Source of the DNA: Acidobacteriota bacterium
GTDB lineage: Bacteria; Acidobacteriota; Terriglobia; Terriglobales; Acidobacteriaceae
Direction of reading: 5' to 3'
Length of the DNA stretch: 33,707 bases
Assembly: GCA_023410055.1 (NCBI GenBank)
Contig: JAEYQK010000092.1
Coordinates: 1-33,707, forward strand
Shown here: positions 1 to 6,692 of the stretch, one piece after another
Numbering within the stretch: the stretch's first letter is position 1
Layout: each line of letters starts with the position of its first letter
Translations under genes and position numbers: made by a program
The notes under the pieces: generated by a model
Databases searched by the model: none
What the model was told of the DNA's origin: nothing
The model's input: the letters and a program-made list of their open reading frames with translations, nothing else

Positions 1-42
1 GTTGATCTGTCCCCAGTCACGCATTGCGGTTCTTAGTTTCTC

Positions 43-74
43 GATCACCCGATCACCAGATCGCCCGATCACCC
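43..74. repeat. Four tandem 8-bp units just before sucA
   Basis: Units GATCACCC, GATCACCA, GATCGCCC and GATCACCC follow head to tail and end 9 bases before the sucA ATG at 84. The array occupies the place where a Shine-Dalgarno sequence would be expected, and none is visible. It is open in the sucA frame, so it could be misread as a longer N-terminus (RSPDHQIARSPD) from a TTG at 24. Confidence 0.85.
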
Positions 75-83
75 GATTTCTTT

Positions 84-2642
84 ATGAGCACTGTTACCGA
101 TATCCCGCAAATCGCGCGTCTCCAGCACACCAGCGACTCTGAACGCGAGCATATCTTCGACGCGTTTCGCCGTTGGGGATACCTCGAAGCTGATCTCGAT
201 CCGTTAAACAAGTCGCTTCAGCCGGTACGCTATCCGGAACTCGACGGTCTGACCGGACCTGCCGCCGACGACGCTCGTCGCATCTACTCCGGCACCATCG
301 GCGCCGAGTTCATGCACATCGCCGACCCCGAGCGGCGGCGCTGGATCCAGCAGCGACTCGAATCACCTGCGCCCGAAGTCGATCGCCTCTACGTTCTCGA
401 ACGCCTCATTCGTGCCGACCTGTTTGAGCAGATTCTCCAGGCTCGTTATCTCGGCACGAAACGCTTCTCGCTTGAAGGCGTGACCGCGCTCGTGCCGCTG
501 CTGGACGAAGTACTGCAAGGCGCGGTTGAGCACGGCTCAATCCAGATGGTGCTGGGCATGAGCCATCGCGGACGATTGAACCTGATGTGCCACACCGCCA
601 ATCGGCGGGCCGCCGACATCTTCGCCAACTTTGAAGACGTCGATCCGCGCAGTGTTCTCGGCGGCGGCGACGTGAAGTACCACATGGGCTCGACGGGCGA
701 GTACGTTACGCGCGATGGCGGCAAGATCAACATTCACCTGGTCTCGAATCCCAGCCATCTTGAAGCAGTCGACCCGGTTGTCATGGGACGCGCTCGCGCC
801 AAGCAGATGCGCATCGGAGACGCGAAAGGCGAGAAAATTCTTCCAGTCACGATCCACGGCGACGCCGCCTTCGCCGGACAAGGCATCGTTGCCGAGACCC
901 TGAATTTCAGCACCCTGGAAGGTTACACCGTAGGCGGCGCCGTCCACGTAATCGCCAACAACTTGATAGGTTTCACGGCCAACCCGTGGGAGACGAGTTC
1001 GTCGCGCTTCGCTTCGGACATCGCCAAGCGCCTGCCTATCCCGATCTTTCACGTGAATGGCGAAGACGTCGACGCTGTCGTTCGCGTCGCCCGGATTGCC
1101 CTCGAATACCGTTACACCTTCGGCAGCGACGTTGTCGTAGACGTGATCGGATATCGTCGCCACGGCCACAGCGAGGTCGATGACGCTTCGATCACGCAAC
1201 CGCTCCTCTACGCAAAGATCAAAGATCATCCGCCGCTCTGGGAAATCTACGCGAAGAACTCGAATATCGACGCAGCCGAACTTTTCAAGAGCGTTCACGA
1301 GTACTTCGAACACGAACTCGCCGACGCAAAGAAGCGCCACAAGCGTCCTGTGCTGCATCAGCTTCCGTCGTATTGGGACCCGTACTTCGGTGGCCGCTTC
1401 AAGCCCGAATACGAAGTCACTACTGGTCTTCCCAAAGAGGAACTCGCGCGCATAGCAGATCGTGTCGCGACCTATCCGGCGGACTTCCACGTTCATCCCA
1501 AGATCAAGAAGCTGCTCGAACAACGAGCCGAGATGGGCCACGGTAAGCGTCCGATTGACTACGGCATGGCCGAAGCGCTGGCGTTCGGATCTCTGCTGGC
1601 TGGCGGAACGCCTGTTCGCCTCAGCGGCCAGGACGCAAAGCGCGGAACGTTCAATCAACGCCACGCCGTCCTGATCGACACGGAGAACGAGCAGGAATAC
1701 GTTCCCCTGGCACATTTGACTAGTGGGGTGCCGCACCCTTCCCCTTCAGGGGAGGGTGCGTCGCGACCAGCTCGCTTCGAGGTCTACAGCTCCGAGCTTT
1801 CCGAGGCCGGCATTCTAGGCTTCGAGTACGGTTACAGCCGCGACTATCCAGAGACGCTCACATTATGGGAAGCGCAGTTCGGGGACTTCGCCAATGGCGC
1901 GCAGATCATCATTGACCAGTTCATCAGCTCGGGCGAAGACAAATGGGGACTGCTCAGCGGACTCGTCATGCTTCTTCCCCACGGCTACGAAGGCCAAGGG
2001 CCGGAGCACTCCAGTGCGCGCGTCGAACGCTACCTGCAACTCGCGGCGAAGGACAACATTCAGATCGCGCAGCCTTCGACCGCCGCACAATACTTCCATC
2101 TGCTGCGGCGACAGGCGCTCCGCAAGTGGACCAAGCCACTCGTTGTCTTCACGCCCAAGAGCATGTTGCGTCATCCGGACGCCGCTTCGAAGCTCGACGA
2201 CTTCACGCTGCCGCACTTCCAGAACGTACTGCCGGACCACGAAGTCCAGAACGCCGAGCGCGTTCTCATCTGTACCGGAAAGGTAGTTCACGAACTCCAT
2301 GTCGAGCGCAAGAAACGCAAGGGTCTGGTGCCCCATGTTCGCGAAGCTAACATGGGGGTCGCCAAGACCGCCATCATTTCCGTCGAACAGCTTTTCCCGT
2401 TCCCCGAGGCCGAGATATCTCAGGCCATCGCTCAGCATCCAAATGCACGCGAAGTTATCTGGGTGCAGGAAGAGCCTGCAAACATGGGAGCAATGTGGTT
2501 CGTGCTTCCCAGGCTGCGCCGTATTGCGGCGCCGAAGGCGGTACGTTCGGTGAAACGCTCGGCCAGCGCCAGCCCCGCGACTGGATCAGCCAAGGCGCAT
2601 GAACTAGAACAGAAGACGCTGTTGACACTGGCGTTCTCGTAG
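84..2642 (+). CDS. sucA: 2-oxoglutarate dehydrogenase E1 component
   Basis: ThDP-dependent E1 subunit of the 2-oxoglutarate dehydrogenase complex. It decarboxylates 2-oxoglutarate and passes the succinyl group to the lipoyl E2 in the TCA cycle, in the cytoplasm. The 852 residues show family signatures in order: GAEFMHI, GMSHRGRLN, GDVKYHMG, NPSHLEAVDPVV, HGDAAFAGQG, RRHGHSEVDD, RLSGQDAKRGTF, WEAQFGDFANGAQ and HGYEGQGPEHSSAR. Compared with the roughly 930-residue enterobacterial enzyme, about 70-80 N-terminal residues are missing. ATG 84 is preferred over TTG 24 because the sequence between them is a tandem repeat. Two palindromic elements are translated in frame as extra loops, residues about 548-559 and 749-758. 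Neither interrupts a catalytic motif. sucB and lpd are not in the window. Confidence 0.95.
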   Translation: MSTVTDIPQIARLQHTSDSEREHIFDAFRRWGYLEADLDPLNKSLQPVRYPELDGLTGPAADDARRIYSGTIGAEFMHIADPERRRWIQQRLESPAPEVDRLYVLERLIRADLFEQILQARYLGTKRFSLEGVTALVPLLDEVLQGAVEHGSIQMVLGMSHRGRLNLMCHTANRRAADIFANFEDVDPRSVLGGGDVKYHMGSTGEYVTRDGGKINIHLVSNPSHLEAVDPVVMGRARAKQMRIGDAKGEKILPVTIHGDAAFAGQGIVAETLNFSTLEGYTVGGAVHVIANNLIGFTANPWETSSSRFASDIAKRLPIPIFHVNGEDVDAVVRVARIALEYRYTFGSDVVVDVIGYRRHGHSEVDDASITQPLLYAKIKDHPPLWEIYAKNSNIDAAELFKSVHEYFEHELADAKKRHKRPVLHQLPSYWDPYFGGRFKPEYEVTTGLPKEELARIADRVATYPADFHVHPKIKKLLEQRAEMGHGKRPIDYGMAEALAFGSLLAGGTPVRLSGQDAKRGTFNQRHAVLIDTENEQEYVPLAHLTSGVPHPSPSGEGASRPARFEVYSSELSEAGILGFEYGYSRDYPETLTLWEAQFGDFANGAQIIIDQFISSGEDKWGLLSGLVMLLPHGYEGQGPEHSSARVERYLQLAAKDNIQIAQPSTAAQYFHLLRRQALRKWTKPLVVFTPKSMLRHPDAASKLDDFTLPHFQNVLPDHEVQNAERVLICTGKVVHELHVERKKRKGLVPHVREANMGVAKTAIISVEQLFPFPEAEISQAIAQHPNAREVIWVQEEPANMGAMWFVLPRLRRIAAPKAVRSVKRSASASPATGSAKAHELEQKTLLTLAFS
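1725..1760. repeat. Palindromic element, family A, inside sucA
   Basis: Copy of a dispersed element also found at 10345, 18194 and 31466. Common parts are GGGGTGCCGCACCCTT, a short loop, and GGGAGGGTGCG. The arms CGCACCCT..CCCC and GGGGAGGGTGCG form a long hairpin around TTCA. Here it is read in frame as GVPHPSPSGEGA, between the conserved segments YVPLAHL and RFEVYSSELSEAG. The enterobacterial protein has only a few residues between the matching segments. Confidence 0.85.
2327..2357. repeat. Palindromic element, family B, inside sucA
   Basis: CCCCATGTT (2331-2339) and AACATGGGG (2349-2357) form a perfect 9-bp stem around CGCGAAGCT. The same design occurs at 5813-5838 and 24050-24075. It is translated in frame as VPHVREANMG, between the conserved RVLICTGKVVHEL segment and ISVEQLFPFP. 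This is a second, unrelated insertion in the same gene. Confidence 0.85.
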
Positions 2643-2741
2643 TTACGGCGAATCCGAGGTCAGGAGGCAGATGGGCGTTGAAACGAGAGAGGTTTTCCCG
2701 TTTTGAACCGTGAACTCTATCGGCCAACTTTCTCCATCCTT

Positions 2742-2773
2742 TTAACAATCCTGTAACACAGGGTTCATAGACT
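2742..2773 (+). promoter_or_regulatory. Pho-box-like direct repeats and -10 before the phosphate transporter
   Basis: TTAACA (2742-2747) and GTAACA (2753-2758) repeat at 11-bp spacing, and GGTTCAT (2762-2768) falls in the third turn. This phasing and sequence resemble PhoB/PhoP boxes (CTGTCAT or TTAACA repeats every 11 bp). A -10-like TAGACT (2768-2773) follows, then GGGAGG (2781-2786) and the ATG at 2791. The link to phosphate control is inference, supported by the PiT gene immediately downstream. Confidence 0.45.
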
Positions 2774-2790
2774 TACGTTAGGGAGGTCGT

Positions 2791-3021
2791 ATGAAGCTCC
2801 CAATCGTAATCCTTCTGTTCGTTGCCGTATGTCTCGCGCTGGCGCCTTGGCGGCGTAATGACCCGAGACACGAATTCATATTCGATCAACTGAAGTCGCT
2901 TTCCGAACCGGAATCACCGTCGGGCGCGGAAAGCCCTGCTCACGCGGAGGAACTTGGTGGATATAGGTCTGGTGTTGGTCATCATTACAGTGCTGGCGGC
3001 ACTAATATTCGATTTTCTTAA
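2791..3021 (+). CDS. Small membrane-anchored ORF overlapping pit
   Basis: 76 residues with a strong ribosome site (GGGAGG, 4 bases before the ATG). A hydrophobic segment at residues 3-20 ends in PWRR, so it looks like a single membrane anchor with the tail inside or a signal peptide. A Ser/Pro/Glu-rich stretch follows. The last 65 bases overlap the start of pit in another frame, and the pit ribosome site lies within this ORF. It may therefore be a translated leader that couples or modulates transporter synthesis, or simply an upstream ORF. I recognise no family. The coding status is supported only by the ribosome site and the hydrophobic start. Confidence 0.45.
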   Translation: MKLPIVILLFVAVCLALAPWRRNDPRHEFIFDQLKSLSEPESPSGAESPAHAEELGGYRSGVGHHYSAGGTNIRFS

Positions 3022-4006
3022 CGGCTTTCACGACGCAGCCAACAGCATCGCGACCGTAGTTTCAACCCGCGTTCTTTCGCCCAAAATCGCAGTGGCGTGG
3101 GCGGCGTTCTTCAACTTCGCAGCCGCATTTCTGTTAGGCACGGCCGTCGCTCACACCATCGGCAAAGGCATGATCCAGCTCGACATCGTTACCCAGTATG
3201 TCGTGATTGCCGGACTTGGCGGCGCCATCGTCTGGGACTTGCTCACTTGGTGGTGGGGACTGCCGACATCGTCTTCCCACGCGCTGATCGGCGGCTACGC
3301 CGGAGCCGCAATGGCGCGTGCCGCGTTCCTCCGCGGTCCATCGCACGCTCACGAAGTTATCATCGCCAGCGGCTGGACAAAAACGCTCATCTTCATCGTC
3401 GTCGCTCCCGTTATGGGACTCGTCATTGGCTGGCTGCTCATGGTCGCCACCTACTGGCTGCTCCGCAACAAGACCCCGCAGCGCGTTGACAAGTGGTATC
3501 GCAAACTGCAACTGCTCTCGGCCGCCGCTTACAGTCTGGGCCACGGAGGCAACGACGCGCAGAAGACCATGGGCATCATCGCCGGCGCTCTCTTCACGGC
3601 AAACATCATCAGCAAACAAGATTTCGCAGCCAACTGGGGCAAATTCCACTGGCCCATCATCCTCAGTGCTCACACGGCCATCGCCCTCGGAACGTACTTC
3701 GGCGGATGGAAGATCGTCCACACCATGGGCTCGAAGATCACAAAGCTAAAACCCGTGGGCGGATTCTGCGCCGAGACTGCCGGAGCCTTTACTCTGTTCG
3801 GAACTGCGCTCGCCGGAATTCCCGTAAGCACAACGCATACCATCACCGGCGCGATCATCGGTGTCGGCTCCACCACCCGCCTCTCGGCCGTCCGCTGGGG
3901 AGTAGCGCGCCGCATCGTCTGGGCCTGGGTGCTGACCATTCCCGCATCAGCCGCGGTTTCTGCGCTGATCTACACTGTCATTCGCTTCTTCCACCCGGCA
4001 GCGTAG
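2957..4006 (+). CDS. pit: PiT-family inorganic phosphate transporter
   Basis: Inner-membrane, low-affinity phosphate (metal-phosphate) symporter of the PiT family. Both inverted signature repeats are visible: FDFLNGFHDAANSIATVV near residue 20 and AYSLGHGGNDAQKTMGII near residue 190. PTSSSHALIGGYAG and VSTTHTITGAIIGVG are the matching internal repeat motifs. Hydrophobic segments suggest about ten membrane spans, and the length (349 residues) is usual for the bacterial family. GTG 2957 sits 6 bases after GGAGG (2946-2950); TTG 2954 is a closer alternative. No DUF47/PhoU-like partner precedes it; instead a small ORF overlaps the start. A Pho-box-like site lies upstream, so phosphate-starvation control is plausible. 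Confidence 0.93.
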   Translation: MDIGLVLVIITVLAALIFDFLNGFHDAANSIATVVSTRVLSPKIAVAWAAFFNFAAAFLLGTAVAHTIGKGMIQLDIVTQYVVIAGLGGAIVWDLLTWWWGLPTSSSHALIGGYAGAAMARAAFLRGPSHAHEVIIASGWTKTLIFIVVAPVMGLVIGWLLMVATYWLLRNKTPQRVDKWYRKLQLLSAAAYSLGHGGNDAQKTMGIIAGALFTANIISKQDFAANWGKFHWPIILSAHTAIALGTYFGGWKIVHTMGSKITKLKPVGGFCAETAGAFTLFGTALAGIPVSTTHTITGAIIGVGSTTRLSAVRWGVARRIVWAWVLTIPASAAVSALIYTVIRFFHPAA

Positions 4007-4048
4007 CAATTCATCCCTCGAAATGAGTCGCACGACGCTTGTGTGTAG

Positions 4049-4069
4049 GGACGGGGCTGTGCCCCGTCC
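4049..4069. repeat. Palindrome, family C type
   Basis: GGACGGGGC and GCCCCGTCC form a perfect 9-bp stem around TGT in the convergent pit / glycine-zipper intergenic region. It resembles the GGCACGGCT..AGCCGTGCC hairpin at 25740. Both follow a TAGGG or GTAGGG lead-in, which suggests one repeat class. Confidence 0.7.
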
Positions 4070-4118
4070 AGTCCCACCGAGACATCCATGCGCTGCCCGT
4101 TGATGGCTCAAATGCAAA

Positions 4119-4142
4119 GAGGCGAGCACTGATGCTCGCCTC
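4119..4142. terminator. Shared terminator hairpin between convergent genes
   Basis: GAGGCGAGCA and TGCTCGCCTC form a perfect 10-bp stem with a CTGA loop. On the minus strand it is followed by TTTGCATTTG, on the plus strand by CACATTTCTG. It lies between the stops of pit (+) and the glycine-zipper gene (-), so it probably ends both transcripts. Confidence 0.75.
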
Positions 4143-4165
4143 CACATTTCTGAATTGATGACAAT

Positions 4166-5032
4166 TTAATCAGCGACTGGAATCCGTGCGTCCTGCTGCA
4201 ACGTGAACTGTAGCAGTGTCTCGCTGGGCACGTGGACCTGCTCACCTTTGGTTGCTACCTGAACCGCAGTTCCCGCGCCAGCGCCGACACCAGCACCGAC
4301 TGCCGCACCTTTGCCACCGCCAATGATCGCGCCCAGCAATGCGCCCGCTGCGGCACCGCCTCCCACACGCTTGGCGGTCGAGGCGCCACGCGAACTGCCC
4401 TGCATCGAATATTCGCCCGTCTGCAATGCAATCGTCTGGCCGTTGATCACTATGCCGGTCAGCTCCAGCTTCAATTGCGAACGCCCCTGTATCTTGCCCG
4501 CTTCGGCCGCCTGCGTCAGACGTCCGTACACATCGGCCCCCTTGGGCACGATCTCGACGTCATCAACAACGATCGGCTGCTCCAAGCTCGCCTGAAACTT
4601 GTCGCCTACCTGGTTGCGGTCGGAATCTACCGCATCGATCGTCCTGATCATGATGCTCGTACCGGCAGGAACCGTCCTGTAAGCGGTGCGCCGAGTAGTC
4701 GCCGGCTTTGGCACGCTTGCTGCAACCGGAGCCGCAGCTTGAAGCGGTCGCGGTGCCAGTTGCGGAGCACTGTTCTGCGAAGATGGCGAAGTCGGCGCAG
4801 GCACGGGCACAGGCACACCCGATTGGTCGAACGTAATTGACTCCACGTCCACAACCGCATAGTGCTGTGTCGACGATCCAACCTTGAACGTAATCTCACC
4901 TTCGCTGCCCCCAAGGTAGCGCCCCTTGATCAGGCTTCCGTTCTTAAGCTGGAGAGAATCCGCCCAACCCGCCGACGCCAATAGAAGAATTACTCCGCCG
5001 ACCATCATCATCCGCAATCTACTCACTGACAT
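4166..5032 (-). CDS. Exported glycine-zipper / TrbI-like beta-barrel protein
   Basis: 288 residues. A signal peptide (hydrophobic MMMVGGVILLLASAGWA, cleavage likely before DS) leads into a small beta-rich repeat, LQLKNGSLIKGRYLGGSEG, of the kind seen in acidobacterial exported proteins. A Pro/Ala/Ser-rich linker covers residues about 75-112. The next region (VPAGTSIMIRTIDAVDSDRN .. IVPKGADVYGRL) resembles the VirB10/TrbI C-terminal fold. A glycine zipper follows (GGGAAAGALLGAIIGGGKGA, about residues 225-255), likely inserting in or packing against a membrane. The start is set by GGAGGAG 6 bases before the ATG. It probably works in the envelope, but the role is unknown. A sigma-54-like promoter sits about 75 bases upstream. 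Confidence 0.8.
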   Translation of the reverse strand: MSVSRLRMMMVGGVILLLASAGWADSLQLKNGSLIKGRYLGGSEGEITFKVGSSTQHYAVVDVESITFDQSGVPVPVPAPTSPSSQNSAPQLAPRPLQAAAPVAASVPKPATTRRTAYRTVPAGTSIMIRTIDAVDSDRNQVGDKFQASLEQPIVVDDVEIVPKGADVYGRLTQAAEAGKIQGRSQLKLELTGIVINGQTIALQTGEYSMQGSSRGASTAKRVGGGAAAGALLGAIIGGGKGAAVGAGVGAGAGTAVQVATKGEQVHVPSETLLQFTLQQDARIPVAD

Positions 5033-5105
5033 GAAACTCCTCCGCTCGTATGAACCCGGTTATGACTGCCGAGTTGCAGAACAACAAAGGCTCTGGAATC
5101 CAATT

Positions 5106-5121
5106 TGCAATTTTGGGGCCA
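5106..5121 (-). promoter_or_regulatory. Sigma-54-type -24/-12 promoter
   Basis: On the minus strand TGGCCCCAAAATTGCA matches TGGCACG-N4-TTGCA, with the GG and GC exactly 10 bases apart. It points at the glycine-zipper gene and would give a leader of about 60 bases. About 65 bases further upstream lies an imperfect inverted repeat, GTCAACA (5184-5190) and TGTTAC (5200-5205), a possible activator site. Confidence 0.6.
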
Positions 5122-5246
5122 CGATTCCAAGCACAGCGAATGAGTTTCTCCACGAAGTAGTAGCACAGTCCGTGTCTAGTCCGGTCAACATACGGCCGCT
5201 GTTACATGCCTTGGGAAAGAAGTACACGACACTCATCAGTGAGAAA

Positions 5247-5267
5247 GGGCGGAAGGAGACTCCGCCC
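5247..5267 (-). terminator. Hairpin after the DoxX gene
   Basis: GGGCGGA and TCCGCCC (plus-strand view) form a 7-bp stem with a 7-base loop 11 bases past the DoxX stop. On the minus strand it is followed by TTTCTC. The short T-run makes it a weak intrinsic terminator. Confidence 0.45.
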
Positions 5268-5277
5268 CCGACAGTCT

Positions 5278-5730
5278 CTACGCCGCGCTCGACCCGCGCA
5301 TCGGACGCACAGCCTCTTCCGACGTTTCGTCGCGCGTGTATACGACAGCCTCCTGCCGTACTTCCGTTAGCCGGGCGAGGCTGTAAGCCGCAATCGCGAT
5401 CTCTACGTCGCGCACCGCAACGTCAAAGAACATGCCGGTCGTCAGCAGATTCGCCGCAATCGACAGCAGCCATACCATCGCCACGTAAGAAGCAAGCCGC
5501 GTCCAACGCGTCGTGAGGATCGTCAATCCGACAATCATCTCTACGACGCCGACCGTCCGCATGAATACGGTCGGACTGATGTGCAGTATCCGTGGCACCA
5601 ACGGGCTGAGATACATTTCCCAGTTCGTCAGAATGTTGAAGAACTTGTCGAGTCCGGCCAGAAACGGGCCAAGCCCAAGGCCGATCCGCAATACCCACCA
5701 GGCTGAATTAAGGCGTCGGTCAAATGTCAT
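5278..5730 (-). CDS. DoxX-like four-helix membrane protein
   Basis: 150 residues with about four membrane segments: WWVLRIGLGLGPFLAGLDKF, a segment from about 50 to 72 (TVGVVEMIVGLTIL), SYVAMVWLLSIAANLLTTG, and a short segment near residue 110 (DVEIAIAAYSLARL). The glycine-rich first helix followed by LDKFFNILTNWEMYL and the VGVVEMIVGL helix fit the DoxX / tetraspan family. Known members are poorly defined redox or quinone-associated membrane proteins. The start has AGGTGAAGGG just upstream. The polar C-terminal tail (about 30 residues) is predicted to be cytoplasmic. No operon partner suggests a substrate. Confidence 0.75.
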   Translation of the reverse strand: MTFDRRLNSAWWVLRIGLGLGPFLAGLDKFFNILTNWEMYLSPLVPRILHISPTVFMRTVGVVEMIVGLTILTTRWTRLASYVAMVWLLSIAANLLTTGMFFDVAVRDVEIAIAAYSLARLTEVRQEAVVYTRDETSEEAVRPMRGSSAA

Positions 5731-5808
5731 TTCCCTTCACCTCTATGCTCATTGAGTCCGGGTGAAGAAAATGGTTACAGGGATGAGGAATGCGGCTTGG
5801 GACTCACA

Positions 5809-5838
5809 GGTGCCCCACGTTCGCGGGCCAGCGTGGGG
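5809..5838. repeat. Palindromic element, family B, intergenic
   Basis: CCCCACGTT (5813-5821) and AGCGTGGGG (5830-5838) pair over 9 bp with one G-T wobble around CGCGGGCC. It is nearly the same element as in sucA (2327) and between the carboxylase genes (24046). It lies just past the stop of the exported protein at 5856-6350. Confidence 0.8.
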
Positions 5839-5855
5839 CCCCCGAATTTGCATGT

Positions 5856-6350
5856 CTATTTGCTCGCGCTCATCTTCGTCTTCGGTTCCAGAACGATTTC
5901 ACGGCCGAGGCGACTTGCGATCACCTCGCGATAACTTGCGCGCTGCTCGTAACCGCTTTCTACTTTCGGCATACCGCCGAACATCTGCAGTGCGAGATCT
6001 TCCATTTTGTCTGCGTTGGCTTCCATCGTCGCGAGATCCTTGTATTCAGTCATCAGGACGACGTCGTAGTCCTGTGCTCCGTGCGGTTCGGTCGCAATGA
6101 CTTTATAGTCCAGAATGTATCCCGCCTTCTTCTGACTCTCCTGTTCACGCTTCCACTCGTCTGCGAGATAGCGCATGTACCGGTCCTCCATGCCTGCCTT
6201 GACGCGAATGAAGGCCATATCCCAGACTGGCCCTTCGTGATAGGGCTTAACGGTCGCCTGTTGCGACGATTGGGCGGCAGCCGTTGGGGACGACATCAGG
6301 GTGATGACAACCAGTAACGACAGAACTAACGCGAGCCATCCTTTGCTCAT
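5856..6350 (-). CDS. Exported protein, possibly ferredoxin-like alpha/beta fold
   Basis: 164 residues with a clear signal peptide (WLALVLSLLVVITLMSSPTAAA, cleavage likely before QS). The mature part starts with GPVWDMAFIRVKAGMEDRYM and later has YDVVLMTEYKDLATMEANADK. This pattern of a strand, a helix with scattered Lys/Arg and a second strand is like dimeric alpha/beta-barrel (NIPSNAP/Dabb-like) proteins. That assignment is by pattern only. CCAAAGGAGG gives a strong ribosome site 8 bases before the ATG. It is divergent from crcB. Function unknown. Confidence 0.7.
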   Translation of the reverse strand: MSKGWLALVLSLLVVITLMSSPTAAAQSSQQATVKPYHEGPVWDMAFIRVKAGMEDRYMRYLADEWKREQESQKKAGYILDYKVIATEPHGAQDYDVVLMTEYKDLATMEANADKMEDLALQMFGGMPKVESGYEQRASYREVIASRLGREIVLEPKTKMSASK

Positions 6351-6530
6351 GAGCTTTCCTCCTTTGGATTTTGTTGGCGGTGGTTAACTTGCAGCGCAAG
6401 CAGCTCTCTTGCGGCATGCGTCGCCTTAGCAGAAAGCCAATATGAACACCATGAGCAGCTACTACGGCTGTGCCCGACAAGGATGCCGCTACCCTGACGT
6501 GAGTTGCCCAAAGAGCTGCCGCTCCCCCTA
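6351..6530. other. Divergent intergenic region, no gene seen
   Basis: Space between the exported-protein gene (-) and the crcB promoter (+). It holds the minus-strand ribosome site AAAGGAGG near 6360. I see no convincing coding frame and no structured RNA in the rest. Confidence 0.5.
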
Positions 6531-6560
6531 TTGACGCGGCCTCCGTGCCACAGTAATAAT
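6531..6560 (+). promoter_or_regulatory. Sigma-70-type promoter of the crcB transcript
   Basis: TTGACG (6531-6536), exactly 17 bases, then TAATAA (6554-6559). Transcription would begin near 6566, a few bases before the fluoride aptamer, which fits a riboswitch-led transcript. Confidence 0.7.
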
Positions 6561-6568
6561 CAATGCAT

Positions 6569-6618
6569 TGGGTGTTGGAGTTCACCTTATAACCGCCCTC
6601 AGGGCAGATGACTCCTAC
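6569..6618 (+). ncRNA. Fluoride riboswitch (crcB motif) aptamer
   Basis: The conserved order of the crcB RNA motif is present. The first hairpin is GGTG (6571-6574) with CACC (6583-6586), and its loop is TTGGAGTT. TTATAAC follows, then the hairpin GCCC-TCA-GGGC (6595-6605), then AGATGACTCCTAC (6606-6618). Loop bases GGAGT (6577-6581) can form the expected pseudoknot with ACTCC (6611-6615). The arrangement closely parallels the well-known Bacillus crcB leader. It senses fluoride and controls the transporter gene that follows. Confidence 0.93.
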
Positions 6619-6640
6619 TGGGTTTACTGGTGGGAGTTTT
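6611..6640 (+). terminator. Riboswitch-controlled terminator
   Basis: ACTCCTAC (6611-6618) pairs fully with GTGGGAGT (6630-6637), extends by about three more pairs with wobbles, and is followed by TTTT. The left arm is the aptamer's own pseudoknot strand. Fluoride-bound aptamer and terminator are therefore mutually exclusive, the usual fluoride ON switch. Confidence 0.85.
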
Positions 6641-6692
6641 GTATCTGTACCGCCCGCAAGCTAGACCCGCATCAGCAATCAGGAGAACCAGC

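Noticed and set aside
24..83. TTG start giving SucA 20 extra residues
   Set aside because: The added sequence is the translation of an 8-bp tandem repeat and matches no family N-terminus; ATG 84 is better.
537..1736. 399-residue open frame on the minus strand
   Set aside because: Lies antisense to conserved sucA codons; no ribosome site and no recognisable domain. GC-rich codon bias leaves such frames open.
6630..6692. Upstream start for crcB at 6630
   Set aside because: It falls inside the riboswitch terminator stem; TTG 6693 has AGGAG and starts at the family core.
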